The position numbers were made by a program, and so were the translations under genes. Below the pieces are notes generated by a model. The model saw only the letters and a list, made by a program, of their open reading frames with translations, did no database searches and was not told the DNA's origin. 64,000 nt of DNA from Lathyrus oleraceus (taxonomy: Eukaryota; Streptophyta; Magnoliopsida; Fabales; Fabaceae): assembly GCF_024323335.1 (NCBI RefSeq), contig NC_066583.1, positions 409,026,031-409,090,030 on the forward strand. The letters are read 5' to 3'. Shown piece by piece: positions 55,211 to 64,000 of the stretch. Every line of letters begins with the position of its first letter. Position 1 is the first letter of the stretch.

Positions 55211-58200
55211 TGTAACACCTCAAAATTTGCCCTCCTCTCTTGGGACTAGCTTAACATATTGCATATCGTTTTTAGGTCATTAGGCATTGCATATTGCATA
55301 TCATGTGGTTACATTGTGCCAGCCATTCTTCCAAGTCTTGATCAGAAGATGGGAGGTCATGTGCAAGCTAGGGTTTCATTGGACTGGTCATTAATCATCT
55401 GAGGGTGGTGGTTCAAAACTAGGGTTTGTGGTTCTCAAGGAGATTGGTCTTTATCTTGATTGAGATGATTCATCATCATCATCATGGTTTGTCATTATCA
55501 AGTGTTGGAGCATAGTTCCTTGAGATTAGGGTTTTGACCACTGGTCAACCCTAATCAGTTGCATTGGGCCAATCAGGGCATAGCAAGGAGATGGGGTCTA
55601 CAATGGATATGAGGATCATTCCATGATTGTATGGAGCTAATTGAGGCTAGGGTTTCGTCCTTGAGCCATTTCATCAGAGAATTGGGGCTCAGATTGATCA
55701 GTGCATTGCCAAATTCATCTATCAGTTGAAAAAGTCAACTGTGGTCAACTGTGCTTGATTTTATGGATTTGGAGGTGGGAGAGAGTTGGATACACTTCAT
55801 TCATGTTAGAACAAGTGTTATTTGACATTGCAAAGCTCAAGAATGAAGAAAATAAAGTCAGGACAAAGATTGCCAAAAATAGAAAGTGACTTATAATGGA
55901 AGTTTCCAAAAATGGAAAGTTTTTTACCACAAAATTACATGTCCAAGGAAGCTTCAAATGAAAATTTGTTCAACATGAAAGTTGTAGATCTTGGTCTCAC
56001 CTTTCCAAAAAGTCCAAGAACTTGAAATTCCCATGTATGGTTGGCAAGTTATGGTCCATTCAATTTCAAAAAAGACCCATAATCAAAGTGGCATAACTTT
56101 CACATGGAGTGTCCAAATTGAGTGATCTTTTTATGAGCAAACTCCATTTGACATGTACTTTCATGGTGCATAATCAAAATTCATCAAAAGTGGTCAATGC
56201 AAAAGGTCAATTTTCAAGTGTACAATTAAAAATCCAAGGGCAAAATGGTCCAAATGGAGAAATACTTGGAATTTTGGGGTGGGAGTTTTTGCAACACCTC
56301 ACATATGCCAATTAGAAGTGGTTTGAACTATCATAAGTTTCCAAGGTGCAATATTTGGCAAGGCTACTTTTGAACTTGCACTTAAAATGCATTTTTTAGC
56401 ATAGCATATTGGAAATGAGAAATACAATGCCAATTGCCATGGGATCGAAGCCAACACATTCCAAATGGTATTTAGAGGATGTCTGAGCTGTCACATAGCT
56501 GTCATGAGCCCTAATGTGGAAAGTCATTTTTGCCCTTTCACTCAAATTGCACATTATGCTAATTACATGTGTTTTGGCTAATTGGTGATTAAGTGAGTGA
56601 TTAGAGTGGAGTATTTAAGCCTAATTGTAACAGAATGCAAATCACAATCACATTCTCCAAGATTCATAACAAACTTTCCCTCCAAAAGTGCAAATTCTCT
56701 CAAGAACATCATCAACAAAATTCATCAAAACTCCACGAATTCTTCATCATTTGGCTTGGTTTTTGTTGCTTCATCTTCCATAGATCATAATCTCCAACTG
56801 TTTTGAGGAATTGGAAGAAGACAACATCAAAATCGCAGCTGTCCAAAGTATGTGCATCAATGGCATTTCGAGATTTCTTCCAACTGAGGCATCTTTGAGC
56901 TAAAGTACGCACTCCAATCATCTTCCTAAAGCTTCTCCTGCATCTGTTTTGGATCATTGAAGCCAAATACATCACGAATCACAACTGCCATCACTTTAAG
57001 GTGCAAATTCGAATCTTATGATTTCTTAAATTGTTATATGCGTTAGAAAGTTCATTCATCATAGATCATTATGCCATGCTTGGTTTGTGAAATGATTGAG
57101 TGAGTTGAGAGAAATCCGGATTTGAAGCTTTGGTGCACAAACTTAATTCAATCGATTCGTAATATACATGAAATTCTGGATGATTTGATGATGATATTTG
57201 TGATCCACACACTTAGACCTTTCCATTGGTATATCATTTGTGAGTTTTGGTGAGAAAATGAGTGTAACCGAATTTGAAGAAGAAGAACGCGTGAACACAG
57301 GCAGGGACGAAGAAAATCTGGAAAAATTTCATGTTTGATCTTCTTTTTTCGCTTGGCATTTGAAATTGTTGTTTCCCGCCTGTACCGTCCAACCACAGAG
57401 CGCCACGCAATAAATGAAAACGGTACCGTTTTGATCCTTGGCACGGTAATTACGAGTTTGCCGCTGTAATTAATTAATTCATTTTCATCTTAAATAATTA
57501 TTCCATACTATTTAACAAACTTAAAAAATCATAAAAAATTCATTATTAATCCAAAATTAGTGAGGCTTTTTTTGATAGATCCCAAATTTTGTCTAGAATT
57601 TTATAGACATGATACCATAAGTTGTGCATGGAGAAATTTTGACCTTGCCTATTGATCTTTGACTTGTGTGCATATTTTGTATGTTTTGCCATTTTTAACA
57701 TGAAATGCTCATATTTGTAAAGAAATGGATGAAAATTTTTGTGCTTATTCTGGACATTTTTATGGTGATTTTCATGTAGAGTTTGTGAATTTTGGATACT
57801 TGGTTGATTAGATATGAATTTTTGGATTAAGGTGTGACAATTTGTGTCACACCAAGCTAGGTCAACTTTCTGATTTTATTTAAAATGCTTAGGGATGTTG
57901 ATTTGAGCTGAAATTTTGTGTGAATGATCATTGATATGTCAAGATAACATGTGATTTTTGCTGGAGTTTTTGGTTGCATTTTTTAATTGATTGATAATTT
58001 TCTTCTCTGTTGGCTAATTTGGCAACCTTGTGTGACACATGTTGGCATTTTGCTTGTGAAATTCTCATATGGTATTGGATGAAGATGAAATTTGACATGA
58101 GCATTCTAGACACATTGTGGGACATCATGCTTTTGGTCCCATTCATTTCTTAATTGTTGTCACTGTTTTATGAATTATTGAAATGGATGCTTGCTTGGAT

Positions 58201-59573
58201 GTCTTGAATTGGCTTACATAATTGTGTCTGGACTTTTTGATTTTCATTGACCTACTTTCTTTTGTCCAATTGAGCTGAAAATTAACATGCTACTTGTTGA
58301 TTGTGTCCTGTTTAGGTGTGAATTATTTGAGGATTTTTGGAATTGTTTTGGTATGCCTTTGATTGAAGTCATTCTGTTTGGACTTTTGGTGTTGTATTTG
58401 ACCTAGTTTGTGGTATATTGTGCATGAATTGATATTGGTGAATGGTATGAGCATGGGACCAATTGCATTTGCTTTTAATTTGTTTTAATGTGATTTTGGT
58501 TGGTTGGCACTTGCTGTTTAGAGTTTTTTATCCCTTTGGACCCTAGGCTTGGCCTAGTGGTCTAGTTTCTCACATTTGGTGTGGATTTTCAGGTTGAAAT
58601 GCAAAAAGGCTTAAAGGAAAAAGTGCAAGTTGATTAAATTGAGTTTTGTTTGATGTTGTAAACTAACATTGATTTTGTGTTGTAGGTTTGATGCTTGAGC
58701 TTGAGCTCATAGCTTGCACTTGTGTGCATTAACTTGTGTTGTCTGTATAGATTAACATTTGCTGTTTATCGTTGGTTTGTCTGAGTACTGATGATACTTG
58801 ATTGATTTCAGGTACATTTAGTCGCTTACAGTTCTTTAAGAACTTGCTTGCTGTTGCTTGGTTTTTTTAACCAGTTGAGGTAGAATCTCTATACTTCATG
58901 TAGTCTGGAAGACCTGGCCTGTTACCTGGCCAGGCAACTGTCTGAAGTCCTCCTTAAGAGGCGATGTTTGTGGTTGTTTACATTTGTGCCCAAGCAGGTG
59001 AAGACCTCTATGAGGCAATTGGCGGAATCCAAGGTATATGCAATCTATCCCCCGCTATTCTGTGAGTCGTCCCTCTGCTCACACCCCTGTGTTGACGCAT
59101 TGGGACACAAACCCAAGATCTTGTACTTTGTACAGTCGAGTCAGAGTCTTGAGCGTAGAAGGGTCCCTCCATTCTGGACCCACGCTCCTTTGTCTGAAGC
59201 TCTCCCTGGTCAGGGATAAGAGCTGTGAAGTCTAATCTTCACTCACCTATCATCTGCTTCACCTTAGCCCCTCAATGGCAAGGTTAAGAGCGAACACTAC
59301 CCATGTACAGATGACTTGCTTCGGCAGTCAAACCCATTGTTTGAGCCCACTTGACTGGTTATAGTGTGTGCTTTGTGAATATTTGTTTGCTCCGTTTGCT
59401 TGTATGCTTGTATGCTTGCTTTCTTCCTGGATAGGATTAGATTGCAGTTGTGCAAGTAGGTAGAAACCTCAACGTAGGGCAATGATGCATGACAACACTA
59501 GGCTCGAGTCCAGCTCCCTGGTAGTGTGTCTTCCCTTGGTTTCTGGCTAGATTTTCTTTCCCTTTCAGGGGAA

Positions 59574-59634
59574 CTACATCGCCCTGATCCTCGTGCCAGA
59601 CGAGGTATGTAGGCAGGAGACCGTGCGAGGTCTC
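59574..59634 (+). ncRNA. Three-stem LTR module, copy F1 in 3' LTR
   Basis: Same arms as 45063-45123. Confidence 0.68.
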
Positions 59635-59836
59635 TCCGGGCACCTTTTTTTTCTTTTTGTGTGTGTTTACTTGTTATCTGCTTGTGTGTCAGGATATGGA
59701 CGTAAGCCCAGCGATTGGCTATACGTATCCTGATTGTGTTTGTTTGGTTCGGAAGCTGACGTAATTCCATCGAGTGGTTGTGGGGTTCCATGTTTGCCTG
59801 TGTGTTTGTTTGCTTGTTTGGCGTGCGTGAGCCGAA

Positions 59837-59897
59837 CTACGGCAGCTCTGATTCTCGTTCCAGACGAGATACGTAGGCATAGGATGCGACGTCCTAT
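59837..59897 (+). ncRNA. Three-stem LTR module, copy F2 in 3' LTR
   Basis: Same arms as 45326-45386. Confidence 0.68.
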
Positions 59898-60196
59898 CGA
59901 GCTCTCTCCCCCTTAACCCCACATGTGTTGTCTTCGGTGCGTGTGTGTGTGTGGTGTTTTAGCAACCTTTTCTTTTCTTAGAGCGTGGATCCCGTCGAGT
60001 ACGACGGACGTGAGGGGTGCTAATACCTTCCCCTTGCGTAACCGACTCCCTTACCCTTTCTCTTTGGTCGCGAGACCACGTCTTTTCCAGGTTTCTCTGA
60101 GCGTTTCCTTTCCCTATTTTGGGATAAATAACGCGCAGTGGCGGCTCTGTGTTGTTTTTTGTTTCAGCCCGCCGGTTGTTTTTCGCGGATGCGACA

Positions 60197-60201
60197 GTGT
60201 G
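60197..60201. repeat. Target duplication of element F, right copy (GTGTG)
   Basis: Directly after the LTR end GATGCGACA; matches 40695-40699. Confidence 0.92.
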
Positions 60202-61065
60202 AAGTTAATTTTATCAAACAATTGGTGTGCACACTACACCAAGTCTCTATTTCACTAGAATTAATTATGCAGAATTATCTTTAGTTGCAATCAAAGTGAT
60301 TGCCACAATTTATCAAACATCTTTAATGCATAACAATTAAGCGAGATGAAGTTTACAATTAATTTCACACAAGATTCAATTTATGCAGAATTTAAAGAGT
60401 TAGAGAAAGAGAGAACAACACCAAATTTGTTTAGGTAGTTCCTCTTTCATCCTCGCTTAGGGTATGTCTGTCCCCAATTCCAAAGCTAGAATTGAGATAT
60501 TTATTATCAAGTTGCAAAGTTTATACAAGATAATAAATGATCAACACTAAGCAAACCTAAGTGTTATTTCGGATCCTGTTTACTTCTCTCCCCTTGATTC
60601 GAGTTGAACCAAGTGCTTCAAAAATTCTGAACAAACCTTTGATTGTAGCTACCTTATTGCAAGAACTCCACGTTCTCCAAAACTCTAGTTCGGCTAAGTT
60701 CAATCATGACACGCTTGAACCCAAACCTTTCTTCACAAACCTTCGGTTACCGTTACTTGTTCGAACGAACCCACCGTTCTTCAAACCTTTCACTCGACTG
60801 AATATATAAAGCAAAGATTTGTGCAAAAAAACCCCCAATTCTTGGATGACAAAACTCTACGATTTTATTCAAGAAAAACCCACTTAAAGCCTCTACCCAA
60901 ACTAAGATTACACAATCCTATTTGGACGTTATCACCACAGTAATGCACTATGATCAACAAAAATTGTTATGTGTAGTTGTTGAAACATGCAATGAAGAAT
61001 GAAGATGAAGAGGAACTTTAGTGTATATCTCACTTTTCTTGTTGACAGTTGAAAAAGAAACTCTA

Positions 61066-61067
<2 letters not shown>

Positions 61068-61155
<88 letters not shown>
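61068..61155. repeat. (AT)44 microsatellite
   Basis: 88 bases of uninterrupted AT. Confidence 0.99.
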
Positions 61156-61159
<4 letters not shown>

Positions 61160-61231
61160 TATAAACCAAGACACAAACACAACATAATATTTTTGCAAAA
61201 ATACACAGCAGAAAATTGAGTAACATTAGCG

Positions 61232-61570
61232 ATCACTCGACCTGTTCACACAGGTCACTCGACCTTTTCAGACCTGCAGCAGAATAACTCAAGTGAAACA
61301 GGCGAAGATTCGACTCAAACAGGAGATGAGTTGACTTAAACAGGTTTCCCCAGAATTGAGTCGACCTATGACTCGACCTGTTCAGACCCGTAGTAACATG
61401 GTTCAAATTAAACAGATAATGAGTTGAAGCAACAGGTGGATGAGTCGGCTCATCTTGTTTTTCCAGGATTTAGTCGACCTATGACTCAACCTGTTCAGAC
61501 ACGTGAGTTACATAGAATATGATATGAATGAATGAGTTGACTGCTCCAAGGCATGAGTCGACTCAAAGTT
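61232..61570. repeat. Degenerate repeats with TCGACCTGTTCAGAC words
   Basis: GAGTCGACCTATGACTCGAC followed by CTGTTCAGAC recurs at roughly 113-bp spacing, with ACAGG and ATGAGT words between. Confidence 0.75.
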
Positions 61571-61837
61571 CTTAAACGGTCAAAAATGAGTTTTTGAGAC
61601 ATATTTTGGTCAATTCAAACCATTCTCTTATGAACCTAAGGTACCAACGATGATCAAGTACATTATTGACATATATGAGATGCTCATATATGCATGGACA
61701 CATTAATCTTATACTTTGAGCATGTTAGAGAATGAATGCACTCTACGATATGATGACACCGTCCAAAGTACACAGTATGAGCAACTAAAAGGGTTTGACA
61801 TCATTAAAACAAAGACTAAGAACCTTTTCTCTCACAC

Positions 61838-62340
61838 GAATGACCCAGTTGCTCATTGTATTCACCTTTATTCATAGACTTTAACACAATTAAAATCACA
61901 TAATTGTCAAGTCTCCCTTCACTGCAAATAGTGCAATAAGCAGAAGACTCTACCAACAACTTATCAATTAGGATTCAAGTTGTATGTCATGAGCCTTAAG
62001 TAATAAAGACTGATGAGAATGGAGAATTCATATCCTTGTCTAGGGTATCCTTGGGTATGGGACGAATGACCCAGTTGCTCAAGGTATTCACCTTTGTTCA
62101 TAGACTTTAGTGTAATTCGAATCGAATGATTAATAAGACCTTTATCATCACAAGTAGAAGCAAGGATTCTTCTCCAACAACTTGAAAGTTATGATGAGAA
62201 TCACATGCCACGAGCCTTAAGTAGTAAATAATGAATAAGAGTGGAGAATTCTACTAACTCATTCTGAATATCTTTGGGTATGGGACGGATGACCCAGTTG
62301 CTCATTGTATTTACCTTTACTCATAGACTTTAGTGTGGTT
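61838..62340. repeat. ~224-bp tandem repeat, about 2.3 copies
   Basis: GAATGACCCAGTTGCTCA followed by TTCACCTTTATTCATAGACTT starts at about 61838, 62063 and 62287. Between them lie GAGCCTTAAGTARTAAA and GAGAATTC words. Confidence 0.88.
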
Positions 62341-62431
62341 CATATCCAATGAATGCCAAGTCTTCTTCATCGTCTAGTATCATGTCATTTCCCTTGCCTC
62401 AATCTCTTGCTGTCAGCCGTAGTAGATTGAA

Positions 62432-62495
62432 CTACGAGAGCTCTGACTTTCTCATTGTACAGTGAGAATACGTAGGCACAGGAACTCAAATTCTT
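62432..62495 (+). ncRNA. Three-stem LTR module, copy G1
   Basis: Stem 1 CTACG 62432-62436 / CGTAG 62471-62475; internal CTCTGA; stem 2 TTCTCA 62449-62454 / TGAGAA 62463-62468; stem 3 AGGAA 62480-62484 / TTCTT 62491-62495 (one wobble). It marks an Ogre-like LTR remnant that I could not delimit. Confidence 0.62.
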
Positions 62496-63022
62496 TGTGA
62501 GCTACCCTATTTATTGCTACCTTATTTATCCTTCCTTCTTCATTCATCAATCAATACCATCTTTTTGAGATCAAATATCACTTTTCCTTGGATTCCATGC
62601 ATATCCTTTTAGGATGATATAACGGCAGTCCGCCTTATGAACCAAGAGATGTTTGGCTACAAAACCAAACACTTTATTCCTCTTTTTTTGTGTGGCTAAG
62701 ATACATGTTTACTCTCCGATTCAAAGTTTATCCCTTCATTCATCAAAGATACCATTCTTCTTTGGTTTCAAATTGTTTGTTCCCTATAGTGATACATTAT
62801 CCCCTATACTAAATAACACTGCAGCCAACCCTTGAAGTTATGTTTTTCTTATCAGTCCCTGTTGCCTAGGCAAATACCTCTCTCTTTGTTTCCACTACAG
62901 TTAACCCTTGAAATTGTGTTTGTCTTGTGAGTTGATGTTTCTTAGACAAACATCTCTTTATTGCTGGTACAAGTTATACTTTTCATCACTTATCTCTCCC
63001 TTTGTTCTTGTGGTTCCACGGA
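62496..63022. other. Unassigned repeat-like sequence
   Basis: Lies between the two modules. It has a diverged direct repeat of about 80 bp (CAACCCTTGAAGTTATGTTT at about 62824; TTAACCCTTGAAATTGTGTT at about 62902). No credible gene. Confidence 0.5.
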
Positions 63023-63084
63023 CTACAAATGCTCTGACTTCTCATTGCACGATGAGAATACGTAGGCACGAGGATGCGAATCCT
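63023..63084 (+). ncRNA. Three-stem LTR module, copy G2
   Basis: Stem 1 reduced to CTAC 63023-63026 / GTAG 63062-63065; stem 2 TTCTCAT 63039-63045 / ATGAGAA 63052-63058; stem 3 AGGAT 63071-63075 / ATCCT 63080-63084. Stems 2 and 3 are perfect. Confidence 0.6.
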
Positions 63085-64000
63085 TAGCGAGCACAACTCT
63101 AATTATTCTTCTGCCTTAGGGCATCATTCATATATTTCATGATCCATCATCTATCTTCAATCGTAACCACTCACCCCAGTGATATACTGTTGATGCATGC
63201 TTTTTGTAAGTATACGAACGCGTCAGAGTAATATAGAAGATTGTCAAATCCACAGAGACCAAGTGTCAATCTATCGTTATCTATTGTTACGATGTTTATC
63301 TAAGGTAATCGAAATAGGGGGGTTTTAGAGTGCACAATGAAAAATAAAGTATTAAAATAAATTCAGTTAATAAAGACAGGTTCGAATGTAAATCACATAA
63401 TCAATTAATAATCCAAGTACTTGCTAATAAAATTACTTATGGGCAGTGTTTCCTACTTTGAAAAGAACCAATTTAACGGGAATTGTCGCTTTCGCGTATT
63501 CAGAACCGAGTTGTACTCCCTAATCAAACCCTCTTATTGTCACTTATAAAAAGGCGTGCATTGCGTTAGAGTAGTAAACCTATTTTTAAGAAATATAGTA
63601 TCTTGACTAAGTTGAAAAGTATTTTGACCTGGATTCCTTAACCAAAAGAGGTTCTCACGAACCAGACTCTAAACTTATAAACGCGTCTGAAAATAGTTTT
63701 AAAATCACTTTTCTTCTTAAGTTAAAAACTCCTAATGAACTAAACAAAGCGCTTTCGCTGTATTTGAAATAGTTAAAAACAACTAAGTTTAAAAGGACGT
63801 TGGACGACTTTCGATCTTACCCAAGGGAAATTAAGTGCGGGAAAACTTAAGTTGAAAGTCAAAATAGCCCTTAAGTGTTTCTACGAACAATTGTACGGAT
63901 TATCGGTTCAATTACGATCCTTACATTCTAACCTTTATAGGTTTAGCTAGACATGGTAAAGTAAAGGTGCATTTTAATTTAAATAAAAGTAGTGCGAGTG
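63085..64000. other. Unassigned sequence at window end
   Basis: No gene seen. TGTTGATGCATGCTTTTTGT at about 63189 could be the start of another LTR (TGTTGATG...), continuing past the window, but without a second copy this is unproven. Confidence 0.35.

Larger units (their letters stand above)
40700..60196 (+). mobile_element. Ogre-type element F, complete but non-autonomous, young
   Basis: 19,497 bp: LTR 40700-45685, PBS 45688-45705, leader, ORF1 46742-48463, internally deleted gag 48896-49636, pol remnants to 51935, 3' region with repeats, PPT, LTR 55211-60196. Both LTRs are 4986 bp and differ by about 13 substitutions and two 1-base indels by eye (about 0.3%). The GTGTG duplication is intact. 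It has no protease, no complete RT and no integrase core. The tandem 14,511-bp offset between LTR copies is exact. Confidence 0.96.
55211..60196 (+). repeat. Element F 3' LTR (4986 bp)
   Basis: Same length as the 5' LTR with an exact 14,511-bp offset. Of about 15 differences, eight fall in the last ~520 bp. It carries the second copies of the modules (59574-59634, 59837-59897), AGTA hairpin (59992-60007) and PBS-like word (60139-60149). Confidence 0.97.
60202..61600 (-). repeat. Copia E 5' LTR, second part (end approximate)
   Basis: Continues the sequence split at 40699 by element F. AT-rich, includes an AT microsatellite and TCGAC-rich repeats (61232-61570) that resemble 33761-33785 in the left arm of E. 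ORFs made of Ile-Tyr repeats come from the microsatellite. I could not place the LTR terminus; 61600 is an estimate. Confidence 0.5.

Noticed and set aside
60932..61226. Ile-Tyr repeat ORFs
   Set aside because: Translation of an AT microsatellite.
63189..64000. Start of a further LTR element (TGTTGATGCATGC)
   Set aside because: No second copy, PBS or coding sequence inside the window; kept only as unassigned sequence.

Overview
This window is repeat-dense plant nuclear DNA. It suggests a large-genome legume, most likely tribe Fabeae (pea, vetch or Lathyrus). The basis is several Ogre/Tat-type Ty3/gypsy elements with LTRs of 4.5-5 kb, a tRNA-Arg-type primer site (TGGCGACTCTGCTGGGGA), an extra ORF upstream of gag, and long 3' non-coding regions full of tandem repeats. 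I see no host gene, rRNA, tRNA or CRISPR. Genus is inference.

The window is a nest of elements, called A-F here. E (Ty1/copia, minus) is the outermost: 33728-34105, 35503-40699 and 60202 to about 61600. Within E lie D (Ogre, plus, 28735-33727), a solo copia LTR (34106-35497, duplication ATATA on both sides) and F (Ogre, plus, 40700-60196, complete, LTRs 4986 bp each, duplication GTGTG on both sides). D's 3' region is cut by C (copia, minus, 24694-28734). C's gag-pol is cut by B (Ogre, plus, 15548-24693). B's pol is cut by A (Ogre, minus, 1-15547). The left halves of A, B, C, D and E lie off the left edge. The right end (about 61600-64000) holds tandem repeats and pieces of another Ogre-like LTR.

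A and F belong to one internally deleted Ogre lineage. Both lack the protease and integrase core, with the same integrase junction at GGGTATCGA. They are otherwise complementary: A keeps a 564-codon gag but has lost ORF1, while F keeps a 573-codon ORF1 but has lost the capsid core of gag. F's LTRs differ by only about 15 changes, so a pol-deficient element moved recently and must have used proteins supplied in trans. B is from a related lineage with readable RNase H and integrase, broken by three stops and one deletion.

The most interesting signal is RNA structure. The 3' part of the Ogre LTRs carries a repeated three-stem module (stem CTACG/CGTAG enclosing an internal loop and a hairpin, then a second hairpin) in at least 10 copies with compensatory base changes. 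After it come a hairpin with an AGTA loop and a PBS-like sequence inside the LTR. Downstream of pol lies an array of 3-4 co-varying hairpins, and further on clusters of sequence complementary to the PBS. A co-varying hairpin also sits between gag and pol. Together these look like an RNA control layout for these retrotransposons that coding annotation does not capture.
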